Assembly (NCBI RefSeq): GCF_002149015.1 | Contig: NZ_NGFO01000005.1 | Coordinates: 124,001 to 188,000 of the forward strand | From: Gordonia lacunae | GTDB lineage: Bacteria > Actinomycetota > Actinomycetes > Mycobacteriales > Mycobacteriaceae | Length of the DNA: 64,000 nucleotides | Direction: 5' to 3' | Part shown: positions 8,903-17,377 of the stretch, in pieces | Position numbering within the stretch: position 1 is the first letter of the stretch | Layout: the number at the start of each line of letters is the position of its first letter | The notes under the pieces: generated by a model | What the model saw: only the letters and a program-made list of their open reading frames with translations | What the model was told of the DNA's origin: nothing | Database searches by the model: none | Position numbers and translations under genes: made by a program

Positions 8903-10000
8903 TCAGCCGGACAACAACTCGTCGAGCATACGCGGTAGGGTCGTCGACTTGTCGTGTCCGTCGGCGATCCGACGACGAGCCGCCGCGGTCAGCGAACGGC
9001 GCAGGCCGGCGTCGTCGAGGACGCGGCTGATCGCCCCGGCGAGCGCGGCGGGATCCGACGGCGGGACGAGGACCCCGGCACCGTCGCGCAGGAACTCGGT
9101 CGTGCCGCCGTGGTCGGTACCGATGACCGGTTTTCCGTAAGCCATCGCCTCGAGTACCGACAGCGGCCCGGCCTCGGGTGTCACGCTCGCGGACAGCACG
9201 ACGTCCCAGCGCTGCAGCGCGGTACGCAGGTCGGTGTGACCGAGGAACCGGACGCGTCCGGCGAGGTCCGGTCCACCGGCCCGAGCATGCAGGGCGGCAA
9301 CGTGATCGGCGTCGCCGGGAAAGGAGCCCCCGGCGAACTCGAGCTCGACCCCCGGCAGTCCGGCGACGGCGTCCAGCGCGATCGCGTGCCCCTTCCACGG
9401 TGTGAGCAGCGCCAGCATCCCGACGACCGGCGGGTCGTGGAGATCGGTCGACAGGGCGGTGACCGGCCAGGTCACACCGTTGTGGGCGACGACGACCGGC
9501 AGGCCGAGCTCGGCGAGGGGGACCGCCGTCGCCTCCGACACCGACACCGCCCGCCGGATCACGGGTGCGCTGATGCGGATGACCGCGCGCTGCCGGCCCG
9601 ACGACAGGGTGTCGTGGACGAGCCAGGAAATCCGGCCCGCGGGTCGCGCGATGCGTGCGGCGGGGAGCGCGAACAACGAGTTGACGATCGTCGAGGTGTC
9701 CGCCGTCCGGGACACCCGGCGCAGGATCCGCCCGGCCCGGATCCAGTCGACGACGAGCCGGCCGCCGCCCGCGAGACGCGCCAGGCCGCGCTCGCCACTC
9801 AGACCGAGCGGGGGGATGACCACATGGTCCACCCCGGCCGGGAGTCGCCCGGACAATGGCCCGTCCGGGCTGACGACCCGCACCCGGTGGCCGCGGCCGA
9901 CCGCCACGTCGATGAGATCGAGCATGACCTTCTCCGCCCCGGAGACCTGACCGGTGTGCGCGACGAAGACGATCGTGCGCTCGGCTGCGGGACCGCTCAT
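8903..10000 (-). CDS. glycosyltransferase family 4
   Basis: This is a 365-residue GT-B enzyme. The N-terminal part begins TIVFVAHTGQVSGAEKVMLDL, a common acceptor-domain opening in GT4 enzymes. The C-terminal part has GMLALLTPWKGH, VRFLGH, the E-x7-E motif in TPEAGPLSVLEAMAYGKPVIG, and a closing DPAALAGAI segment. The frame stays open far upstream, but that portion is antisense noise under the flippase; the ATG at 10000 overlaps the flippase stop (ATGA). It should extend the lipid-linked repeat unit in the cytosol. The sugar is unknown. Confidence 0.88.
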   Translation of the reverse strand: MSGPAAERTIVFVAHTGQVSGAEKVMLDLIDVAVGRGHRVRVVSPDGPLSGRLPAGVDHVVIPPLGLSGERGLARLAGGGRLVVDWIRAGRILRRVSRTADTSTIVNSLFALPAARIARPAGRISWLVHDTLSSGRQRAVIRISAPVIRRAVSVSEATAVPLAELGLPVVVAHNGVTWPVTALSTDLHDPPVVGMLALLTPWKGHAIALDAVAGLPGVELEFAGGSFPGDADHVAALHARAGGPDLAGRVRFLGHTDLRTALQRWDVVLSASVTPEAGPLSVLEAMAYGKPVIGTDHGGTTEFLRDGAGVLVPPSDPAALAGAISRVLDDAGLRRSLTAAARRRIADGHDKSTTLPRMLDELLSG

Positions 10001-11517
10001 CGGACCACCTTCGTGTGTCGGCCGGGTGGCGTGGTCACCGCCCGGATCAGCAGAACGGCGGGAGCGGCGACGACCAGCGCCGCGCCCGCCGAGACGACCG
10101 GCCAGGGCACGGATTCCGCGGCGGCCCAGACCCCGAGCGCGCACGCGGCGGCGGTCAGCGCGATCAGTGCGATCAGCGTGCCGAGGGGGAGGAGACCGGT
10201 GATCAGCAGCGTCCGGCCGATCACCACCCACAACGCCACCGCTGCGACGACGAAGGTGACGACGGTGGCGATCGCCGCTCCGTCGTAGGAGTAGCGCGGG
10301 ATGAGGACCACGTTGAGTCCGACGTTCAGTGCCAGTCCGCCGATCGCGATCCACGGGTAGCGGTTCGCGTGGCCGGTCGACGCGAGCAGGAAGATGCCGA
10401 GGACGATGAAGGCGGTGATCGCCGCGCCCAGGACGAGGAATCGGGCGGCGTCGGCGCCGACGACGAACCGATCCCCGTACAGGAGCCCGATGATGGGTCC
10501 GGCGCTCGGCCAGAACGCGGCCACGGCGACGGCGCCACTCGCGGCGAAGACGGCGGCCGCGCTCCGGCACCGCTGCCGCAGGACCGCCGACTGGCTCGGC
10601 CAGGCGGCGACCAGCAGGGTGCTGATGGGGCCGATCGCGGCGAGGATCAGGGTGTCCATGATGTCGGAGAACTTGTACCCGATGCTGTAGATGCCGACCG
10701 CGTCGAGCGAGTCGAGCAGGCTCAGCAGCAGGACGTCGACCTTCTGCAGCGCGATGGTCAGGGCGAGGCCCAGGGCGAGCGGAAGGGCGTCGGAGAGCAT
10801 CGGTTTCCAGCGCGACCAGTCGACGATCCGCGACGGTCGCAGCCCCGACGACCGGCGCATGATCCCGACGATCTTGATGATCAGCGACAGGATCTCGTTC
10901 GCGACCGGGGCGAGCACGAACACCAGCAGCGCAGGCGCGACCAGTACGGCGGCGATCGTCAGGGCCAGCTGCAACACCTGCCCCAGGCTCTCCGCGATCG
11001 CGGTGAGCAGCAGGCGGTGTCGGCTCTGGAAGATGACCGTGAGTGCCTGAGCGGGCGTGGCGAACACGACGACGAGACCGGCGACGGCGGTCGCGCGGAC
11101 GACGTCGCCGGGATACTGCAGCACGATCACATAGGCGACGGCGATCAGGTAGCCGAGGACGCCGAGCACCACCCGCAGGGCGATGAAGGCCGACGACGTC
11201 TTCGCCACCTCGTCGGGATCGTCGGAGATGAGCCGGGCCATCACCGCCCGGCCGACCCCGAGGTCGGTGAAGATCGCGGTCAGACCGAGAAGGGCGAACA
11301 CGAATGAGTAGGTGCCCCAGTCCTCCGGGGACAGGGTGCGCGCGATCAGAACGCTTCCGGCCCAGCCGAGAGCCGCGATCACCAGGCGACTCACCAGCAT
11401 CGCGATCGTCGCCCGGGTGGCGGCCCGCGCATCCGAGGCGGGGTGCGGGCCGGGTTCGTCGGCCTGCTGATCGACCAGCACATCGGATGGCAGCGGACCG
11501 GTGACGTCCGGGCTCAC
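9997..11517 (-). CDS. Wzx-type polysaccharide flippase (MOP superfamily)
   Basis: This 506-residue membrane protein has about 12-14 hydrophobic helices and the N-terminal pattern of the polysaccharide transport family (SRLVIAALGWAGSVLIARTLSPEDWGTYSFV). It should move the undecaprenyl-linked repeat unit across the membrane for polymerisation. The start chosen is GTG at 11517, which overlaps the upstream glycosyltransferase stop (GTGA); the longer reading from 11592 adds a His/Arg-rich stretch that is the other gene read out of frame. Its neighbours, a Wzy-like polymerase and a Wzz-like protein, support the role. Confidence 0.88.
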   Translation of the reverse strand: MSPDVTGPLPSDVLVDQQADEPGPHPASDARAATRATIAMLVSRLVIAALGWAGSVLIARTLSPEDWGTYSFVFALLGLTAIFTDLGVGRAVMARLISDDPDEVAKTSSAFIALRVVLGVLGYLIAVAYVIVLQYPGDVVRATAVAGLVVVFATPAQALTVIFQSRHRLLLTAIAESLGQVLQLALTIAAVLVAPALLVFVLAPVANEILSLIIKIVGIMRRSSGLRPSRIVDWSRWKPMLSDALPLALGLALTIALQKVDVLLLSLLDSLDAVGIYSIGYKFSDIMDTLILAAIGPISTLLVAAWPSQSAVLRQRCRSAAAVFAASGAVAVAAFWPSAGPIIGLLYGDRFVVGADAARFLVLGAAITAFIVLGIFLLASTGHANRYPWIAIGGLALNVGLNVVLIPRYSYDGAAIATVVTFVVAAVALWVVIGRTLLITGLLPLGTLIALIALTAAACALGVWAAAESVPWPVVSAGAALVVAAPAVLLIRAVTTPPGRHTKVVR

Positions 11518-12587
11518 GGCACCCCCGCGGCGGGTATGTCGATGCCGGACGCGCGGTAGGCCTCGACCGTGCGTCGTGCCGTGGTGTCCCAACTGAGGGC
11601 CGACGCGACCGCGGTGCCGGCGGCGACGAGCTCGCCGCGCGCGGCATCGTCACGCACGAGGGGTTCGAGGGCGCGAACCCAGTCGTCCTCGTCGTGGCCC
11701 TCGACCAGGGTCGCGCCCTTCCCGACGACCTGCGGGAGCGCGCCGACCGCACTCGCGACGACGGCGCCACCACAGGCCATCGCCTCGACCGGCGGCAGGC
11801 CGTAGCCCTCGTAGAAGGAGGCATAGGCGGTCACGGTCGCCGCGGCGTACAGCGACGGCAGGTCCTCGACGTCGACGTAGCCGAGTCCGACCGCCGATGA
11901 CGGCGCATCGGGCCCCGTCGAGCCGGCTCCGCCGAGTACGCACGGAATGTCGAGGCGCCGCGCGACCGCTGCCACGAGCTCCACGTTCTTGCGTGGTTCG
12001 ACCGTGCCGATCTGCATCACGAAGCGTTCCGGCAGATCGTATTTCGCCCGAACCCGGGTGATGTCGGCGGCCGACGGGGGGCGGGCCCAGTCTGCGGGCG
12101 CGAGTTCGGTGACGTACGCGTCCCGCCCGCACGTCTCGCGGATCCGTTCGGCGGTGAACTCGGAGACGGCGATCAGCACGTCGGCGCGACGAAGCGTCGT
12201 GCGGACGAGTACGGATTCGCCCGCGGCGCGGAACCTGCTCGACGCGGACGGCATCTCGAGTACCGACAGATCATGGACGGTCGCGACCGTCGTGGCCGGG
12301 CCGGCGAGCGGCAGGTCGACGTCGAGGCCGTGGAACACCCCGCCGGACCGGGTCGGCAACACGCCGAACAGCGCGCGCCGGACTCCGTCGGCGACCGGGC
12401 GCCCGACCGGGGCGATCGTCGCCGGCAGTTCGCCGACCGCGTCGGTCTGGACGACCGCGGACAACGGGGTGCCGTCCACCTGGCCCGGCATCGCCCTCAG
12501 GAGTTCGCGGATGTAGGTCTGGACCCCGCTTCCGCCGGGACGAAGTGCAAGCGCACCGTACGTGATTCGTGTTGTGCCGTCGCGCAT
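11514..12587 (-). CDS. glycosyltransferase family 4
   Basis: This 357-residue GT4 enzyme starts RITYGALALRPGGSGVQTYIREL, the donor/acceptor loop of mannosyltransferase-like GT4 proteins. Its C-terminal half has FVMQIGTVEPRKNVE, LGYVDVEDLPSLY and E-x7-E in ASFYEGYGLPPVEAMACGG. This combination is typical of RfaB/WbaZ-like mannosyl- or rhamnosyltransferases, but specificity is not certain. The ATG at 12587 follows GGGAGC at good spacing. That start overlaps the end of the polymerase gene by 91 bases, longer than the 4-base overlaps elsewhere in the cluster. Confidence 0.88.
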   Translation of the reverse strand: MRDGTTRITYGALALRPGGSGVQTYIRELLRAMPGQVDGTPLSAVVQTDAVGELPATIAPVGRPVADGVRRALFGVLPTRSGGVFHGLDVDLPLAGPATTVATVHDLSVLEMPSASSRFRAAGESVLVRTTLRRADVLIAVSEFTAERIRETCGRDAYVTELAPADWARPPSAADITRVRAKYDLPERFVMQIGTVEPRKNVELVAAVARRLDIPCVLGGAGSTGPDAPSSAVGLGYVDVEDLPSLYAAATVTAYASFYEGYGLPPVEAMACGGAVVASAVGALPQVVGKGATLVEGHDEDDWVRALEPLVRDDAARGELVAAGTAVASALSWDTTARRTVEAYRASGIDIPAAGVP

Positions 12588-13897
12588 CCAGCAGCTCCCA
12601 ACAGTAACCAGAAGTAGAAGTCGAGCGGGAAGATCTCGAAGTAGGTGGCCACCAGGCACGCCACCATCGCCGCGACCATCGACGCACTGACACCCAGGAC
12701 GAGGGCTCCATCCGGGTCGGGCATCCGGCGCGAGTACTGCACGCACCAGATCACCGCGGTCACGATCAGCGCCAGGAACAACCACAATCCGATCGGCCCG
12801 AGTTCGAGGAGGAGCTTCACGTAGTAGTTGTCCGGCTGATAGTTCTTGGACAATTGCTGCACGGTACCGTCGGCGCCCGCGGTGATCGTCTGTGACGTGT
12901 CGCCCTGGGCTGCCGACAGCGCGTCGGCGGCCGACCCGCTCGACGCGAGTCCGGTTCCGAGGGGGTGCGTCCAGATACTCGCGAAGATCTCACCCCACCC
13001 GGAGCCGCGCTGACTCAGGCTACTCGAGTTGAAGAACACCTTGGTGATGCTCGACGGCAGGAACGGCAGCGAGATGACGGCGACGACGCCGAGCGCGACG
13101 AGCGGGGCGAAGAGGCGGCGGAAGCGCAGTGCGGCAAGCCAGATCACTCCGACGGCGAGGCCGAGGATCGCCGCCCGAACCACCGACGTGGCCATCGTGA
13201 TCGCCATGACCGGCCAACAGACGAGGAACAACTGGTTGCGTCGGCGACCGGTGTCGGACAGCGCGACCGCCCCGCCGACCAGCAGCGCGAGCATGACGAA
13301 GAGGCCGAAGCCGAAGGGCTGGTTGAACGTGCTGAAGGTACGGAACAGGGGTCCGCTCGACCGAACCTGCTCGCCGTAGGTGTAGCCGAGTTCGACCAGC
13401 CGGGCCGGGCCCAGGATCTGCTGCCCGATACCCACGATGGTGGTGAACACCCCGAGCGCCATGATGATCGAGACGAGCCGGTCGCGATCGAGCGCGTCGA
13501 ACGGGGTCAGCCAGAGCGCGAGGACCACGAACAGGTAGAAGAAGGTCACCTTGACGCCGTACAACCCGATGGGCCCGTAGACGTAGAGCGCCGAGACCAC
13601 CCCGAACGCGACCAGTACGGCCGCGGCCGGCCACCACGGCATCTGCAGCGGCGGCCCCGTGCGGTCGGCGGGCCGGAGGCGCCGATTGACCGTGCAGATC
13701 AGCGTGAGCGCGAGGACGCCTTCTTTCCACGCCGAGGCGATACCCGGTACCGGAGCGATGTCGAGGAGGCCGTCGAGCGGGGTGAGTGCCGCCAGGATCA
13801 GGAGCCCCCGCTGCGGACGCCGGTAGATCGCGGCGACGAAGGCTGCCGCGAGGACCAAGGCGACGAGGACCGCGACCACGACGGGGAGGTGCGCCAC
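12497..13897 (-). CDS. O-antigen ligase/Wzy-like polysaccharide polymerase
   Basis: This 466-residue protein has about 11-12 hydrophobic helices and one long extracytoplasmic loop (about residues 290-375). This is the layout of the O-antigen ligase/polymerase (Wzy_C) family. The SQRGSGWGEIF and HPLGTGLASSG segments sit in the loop region where this family keeps its conserved residues. It should join flipped repeat units into chains outside the membrane. The frame opens at 13960, but the GTG at 13897 has GGAAAGG nine bases upstream and starts directly at the first helix, so it is preferred. It is the first gene of the polysaccharide cluster in transcription order. Confidence 0.8.
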   Translation of the reverse strand: MAHLPVVVAVLVALVLAAAFVAAIYRRPQRGLLILAALTPLDGLLDIAPVPGIASAWKEGVLALTLICTVNRRLRPADRTGPPLQMPWWPAAAVLVAFGVVSALYVYGPIGLYGVKVTFFYLFVVLALWLTPFDALDRDRLVSIIMALGVFTTIVGIGQQILGPARLVELGYTYGEQVRSSGPLFRTFSTFNQPFGFGLFVMLALLVGGAVALSDTGRRRNQLFLVCWPVMAITMATSVVRAAILGLAVGVIWLAALRFRRLFAPLVALGVVAVISLPFLPSSITKVFFNSSSLSQRGSGWGEIFASIWTHPLGTGLASSGSAADALSAAQGDTSQTITAGADGTVQQLSKNYQPDNYYVKLLLELGPIGLWLFLALIVTAVIWCVQYSRRMPDPDGALVLGVSASMVAAMVACLVATYFEIFPLDFYFWLLLGAAGCATAQHESRTVRLHFVPAEAGSRPTSANS

Positions 13898-14035
13898 GCC
13901 GACCTGCCTTTCCACGTGCCCCCGTGGTCCGTTCCAGCCCCCGGGTACCCATGGTGGCACCTCGGAGGTCCGTTTGTCCGGGGCAACACGGACACATCTC
14001 GCCCCGGACCGCGCCGGACCTCCTCAGGGCGCAGG

Positions 14036-14662
14036 TCAGTGACCCGAGATACGACGACCTTTTCGCGGTCGGGTCCGGTCGGGACCGTATTCGGTTGTGA
14101 GAAGGCGTGGTTCCCCGAACGGCGGATCGAGGAGCTGCGGCATCCCCGTCACCGGCTGGTGCATCGGGAGCAGGGTGTAACCGTCTTCCCATGGGAGGTG
14201 GCCGTGGTCGTCAGGCCAGACGACCTGCAGTTTCGGATGGTCCGGGAACAGCAGGTTGGCCAGGAGGAGTTCGTCGTGATCGAGCTGCTCGATGAGGCGA
14301 ACGGTCACGGCGACCGTCTGCAGTGGGATGTCGACCTGCGCGGCGACGAGATCCCGCCAGTCCTCTCGATGCAGCAGAGCGCCGAGTTCGTTCAGGATGT
14401 GGGTCGCGGTCAGCGGATCGACCCCGTAGATCGAGAGCTCGGGGATCGAGTGCAGGGACAGACCGGCGGTGTAGGAGTAACCGCACTCGGGCAGGATCTG
14501 CTCACCACGGGTACGGACGGTGCGCCCGTCGAACTCGGCGTCCGCCTCGCCGACCGAGGTCACCTGCCAGCCGCAGCGCCGGATGGTCTCGATGGTCGAT
14601 CGGATGAGCGGATTGGGATGCCACCGGGGCAGACCTCGGATCGCGGCAGCGTGGTCTGACAT
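14036..14662 (-). CDS. DUF4262 domain protein
   Basis: This 208-residue soluble protein has a DUF4262-like core (about residues 30-190): GEQILPECGYSYTAGLSLHSIPELSIYGVD, then a helical stretch and LPWEDGYTLLP near the end. DUF4262 proteins have no established activity. The ATG at 14662 follows AAAGGAGC at ideal spacing. It lies 86 bases downstream of narK on the same strand, so it may be carried on the nar transcript, but no link with nitrate metabolism is known. The Lys/Arg-rich tail (RPRKGRR) is unremarkable. Confidence 0.65.
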   Translation of the reverse strand: MSDHAAAIRGLPRWHPNPLIRSTIETIRRCGWQVTSVGEADAEFDGRTVRTRGEQILPECGYSYTAGLSLHSIPELSIYGVDPLTATHILNELGALLHREDWRDLVAAQVDIPLQTVAVTVRLIEQLDHDELLLANLLFPDHPKLQVVWPDDHGHLPWEDGYTLLPMHQPVTGMPQLLDPPFGEPRLLTTEYGPDRTRPRKGRRISGH

Positions 14663-14748
14663 GGATCGCTCCTTTGTTCGACGGGTGCGATCATCAGAAC
14701 ACGAGGTCCCGACAATTGTTCTCGGGCCGCCGCGGGGGAGGCGAGGCG

Positions 14749-15957
14749 TCAGGTGTCCGCCGTGCGCCGGATGCCGAACACGGTGAACAGGGCCGCGCAC
14801 GTGGCGAACACGACGAGCAGCGCGAGCCCGATCGTGTAGCTGTGCGTGGTCGCGTCGTAGGTGGCACCCATGACCATGGGTGGGAAGAAGCCACCGAGCC
14901 CGCCGAGAGCGCCGACGATCCCGGTGACGGAACCGACCCGTTCGGCGGGCGCGGCCTGGGCGACCCAGCTGAACACCGAGCCCGAACCGAGGCCCATGCA
15001 GATCGCCATCAAGACGAAGTCGAGTCCGGCGGGTATCTCCAGCGGCGGTTTCGTGATCATCCAGACGGCGAGCACGGCGGCACCGCCACACGAGATCACG
15101 GTGATGATGCGGGGGCCGAACCGGTCCGACAGGATCCCGCCGACCGGACGCGCGACGACGGCGGCGATCGCGAACCCGGCCGTCCGGGTCCCGGCGGCCT
15201 GCAGATCGAAGTCGTACACGTCCTTGAGGTAGGTAGGCAGATAGGTGCTGAACGCGACGAAGCCGCCGAAAGCGGCCGCGTAGAGAAAGCCGAGCTGCCA
15301 GGTGACCGGGAGCTTCGCGGCGCCGACGAGCTTGGGCACCACCGAGTCGTGGGACGGAACCCAGCGGGGCGAGTCGCGCATCAACAGCCAGCAGATGACC
15401 GCGACCACGGCCAGGGACACGGCGATGATGAGGTGGGTGGCGATGTAGCCGAACCACGACACGAAGCGTGGGGTGAAGAAGGCGGACAAGGCCGTCCCGC
15501 CCATTCCGGCACCGAAGACACCGGTGGCGAAGCCCCGCCGCGACTTGTCGTACCAGGCGTTCACGAACGGGATGCCCACGGCGAACGTGGTACCACCGAC
15601 GCCCAGGAAGAACCCGGCGACGAGCAGGAGCGCATAGCTGTCGAAGTGCCCGGCGGCCGCGACCAGCAACACGAACGGGATCGTGGCGACCAGCAGCACG
15701 GTGAACATGAGGCGTCCGCCGAAGCGGTCGGTCAGTGCGCCGGTGAGGATTCGGCCCAGCGACCCGACCAGGATGGGGATCGCGACGAGCACAGACTTCT
15801 GTGTCGCCGTCAGGTCGAGTTGATCGGTGTAGACCACGCCCAGCGGTCCGATGAGGTTCCACGCCCAGAAACTGATCGTGAACGCGAGCGTCGCGAGAGC
15901 GAGGTTCGTCGTCTGCGCACGCGAGCTGATGGCGGGCGTCGTGGTGTCGGTGCTCAT
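14749..15957 (-). CDS. narK: nitrate/nitrite transporter NarK (MFS)
   Basis: This 402-residue protein has 12 membrane helices of the major facilitator superfamily. The N-terminal half shows FTISFWAWNLIGPLGV and GSLGRILTGALTDRFGGR, the nitrate/nitrite porter signatures. A second conserved glycine-rich helix reads GALGGLGGFFPPMVMG, the NS motif region. It should import nitrate and/or export nitrite for the adjacent reductase. The start overlaps the narI stop by four bases, so it is translated with the operon. Single-domain NarK proteins of this length are usual in mycolata. Confidence 0.92.
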   Translation of the reverse strand: MSTDTTTPAISSRAQTTNLALATLAFTISFWAWNLIGPLGVVYTDQLDLTATQKSVLVAIPILVGSLGRILTGALTDRFGGRLMFTVLLVATIPFVLLVAAAGHFDSYALLLVAGFFLGVGGTTFAVGIPFVNAWYDKSRRGFATGVFGAGMGGTALSAFFTPRFVSWFGYIATHLIIAVSLAVVAVICWLLMRDSPRWVPSHDSVVPKLVGAAKLPVTWQLGFLYAAAFGGFVAFSTYLPTYLKDVYDFDLQAAGTRTAGFAIAAVVARPVGGILSDRFGPRIITVISCGGAAVLAVWMITKPPLEIPAGLDFVLMAICMGLGSGSVFSWVAQAAPAERVGSVTGIVGALGGLGGFFPPMVMGATYDATTHSYTIGLALLVVFATCAALFTVFGIRRTADT

Positions 15958-16703
15958 CGATCACGATCCTTCACTCCGACGGGCGCCCACCCCGGACGGT
16001 AGGGCTGGTTACCCGGTGCGACACGTCGGTCGCGGCTGCGGTACACGATGTACGGGCGGAACAGATAATGGACCGGTGCGGTGAAGATGTGCACCAGACG
16101 GGTGAAGGGCACCATCGCGAAGAGCAGCATCCCGATCAGGATGTGCACGTGGAATCGCACGGGCGCCTCCGCCATCGCCGTCACATCGGGCTGCAGCACG
16201 AACAGCGAGCGGAACCACGGCGACACCGTCTCCCGGTAGTTCACGCCGGGGGCGTGCGGGTCGAGGGTGCCGATCAGGGTGATGTAGGTGCCCACCACCA
16301 GGGCCGTGACCAGCACCAGGTACATCGCCTTGTCGTTGCGCGTGGTGGCCATGAACACCGGGCCGACGGTGCGCCGGCGGTACACCAGCATCGCGACACC
16401 GACGAGTGTGGCGACGGCCGCGAGAATCCCGAATCCACCCGCGCCCCAGTGGTACAGGGTCTCCGACACACCGATGGCCGCGGTCCACGACTCCGGGATG
16501 AGCAACCCGATGGCATGCCCGATGATCACCACCAGGACGCCGTAGTGGAACAGCGGCGAGGCGATGCGCAGGAGGCGGGACTCGTAGAGTTCCGACGAAC
16601 GAGTGGTCCAGCCGAACTTGTCGTACCGGTATCGCCACACCGTGCCCCCGATGAGCAGGCCCAGGGTCACATACGGCAGTACGCCCCAGAGGAAGATGTC
16701 CAC
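15954..16703 (-). CDS. narI: respiratory nitrate reductase gamma subunit (cytochrome b)
   Basis: This 249-residue membrane subunit has five helices and binds two b-type haems. It takes electrons from menaquinol and passes them to NarH. The N-terminus (WGVLPYVTLGLLIGGTVWRYRYDKFGWTTRSSEL) and the ESRLLRIASPLFHYGVLVVIIGHAIGLLIPE segment are characteristic of NarI. Histidines at about positions 53 and 63 of the first haem region, plus FHVHILIGMLL near the C-terminus, fit the haem ligands. It lies eight bases downstream of narJ and overlaps narK. Confidence 0.95.
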   Translation of the reverse strand: MDIFLWGVLPYVTLGLLIGGTVWRYRYDKFGWTTRSSELYESRLLRIASPLFHYGVLVVIIGHAIGLLIPESWTAAIGVSETLYHWGAGGFGILAAVATLVGVAMLVYRRRTVGPVFMATTRNDKAMYLVLVTALVVGTYITLIGTLDPHAPGVNYRETVSPWFRSLFVLQPDVTAMAEAPVRFHVHILIGMLLFAMVPFTRLVHIFTAPVHYLFRPYIVYRSRDRRVAPGNQPYRPGWAPVGVKDRDR

Positions 16704-16711
16704 GCGTCACC

Positions 16712-17377
16712 TCACGCTCGGGTCGGGTCGATCGGTAGCAGTCGGGGATCGAAGGGTTCCAGGCCCACCGTCTCCGTCGGCGCGGGTGCGCACATGGCCA
16801 TCGCCGTGGCCCGGTCCGGCGGGGAGGGGCTGGGCAGGGTGGCGCACACGGCCCCCAGTGCCCCGGCATACGGTGAGCCGGCGTCGAGGAGCGCGAACCT
16901 GATCAGTTCCAGCGCCGCCCGGTGCTTCTCGAGTAGTTCGACGCCGCGGACCGGATCGGCCCGCGCACTGAACTCGAGCACGACCGGCAGATGGTCGGGC
17001 AACTCACCGTGCAGGTCGACGAGGAATCCGCTGTCGCGGTACGCCTGCTTGAACTCGCCCAGCGACGTGCCCCGACGCCGGGTGTCCCCGTCGGACCAGT
17101 ACGACAGGTAGAGCGTGTGCCGCTTGGAGAGGTCGAAGAGTTCGATGTAGCTGCGGCGCAGCGTGTCCGGTTCGCCGCCGTCGAGATGATCGATGGTCTG
17201 CCGCAGCGGTTCCGTCGCGCGGGGGTCGTCCTGCTCCTCGAGAGCGGCCCGCATCAGGTCGACGCGGCCGAGTACCTCGTCGTCGGGGTAACTCAGGCAC
17301 CAGGAGGCGATCAGCCGGATCACGGTGGCCGCGTTCGGCGTCCGCGGCCGGCGCGCGACGACCCGCAGGCCCCTCAT
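16712..17377 (-). CDS. narJ: nitrate reductase molybdenum cofactor assembly chaperone
   Basis: This all-helical 221-residue cytosolic chaperone belongs to the TorD/NarJ family. It binds NarG and permits insertion of the molybdopterin cofactor before membrane docking. The segment RRSYIELFDLSKRHTLYLSYW followed by GDTRRRG and FKQAYRDSGF is the family core, and LPDHLPVVLEFSA the next conserved helix. The ATG at 17377 overlaps the narH stop by four bases. An acidic/Pro-rich C-terminal tail is typical of actinobacterial members. Confidence 0.94.
   Translation of the reverse strand: MRGLRVVARRPRTPNAATVIRLIASWCLSYPDDEVLGRVDLMRAALEEQDDPRATEPLRQTIDHLDGGEPDTLRRSYIELFDLSKRHTLYLSYWSDGDTRRRGTSLGEFKQAYRDSGFLVDLHGELPDHLPVVLEFSARADPVRGVELLEKHRAALELIRFALLDAGSPYAGALGAVCATLPSPSPPDRATAMAMCAPAPTETVGLEPFDPRLLPIDPTRA

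Noticed and set aside
10015..11307. 430-codon plus-strand frame opposite the flippase
   Set aside because: Strong Asp/Arg/Gln-rich low-complexity composition with no family features; the minus strand encodes a clear multi-helix flippase.
8903..11824. 973-codon minus-strand frame covering two genes
   Set aside because: Only the last 365 codons (from 10000) are a real glycosyltransferase; the upstream part is out-of-frame reading of the flippase and the next glycosyltransferase.
14036..15964. 642-codon minus-strand frame joining DUF4262 with sequence under narK
   Set aside because: The N-terminal 430 codons are narK read out of frame; the real gene starts at ATG 14662 with its own ribosome site.
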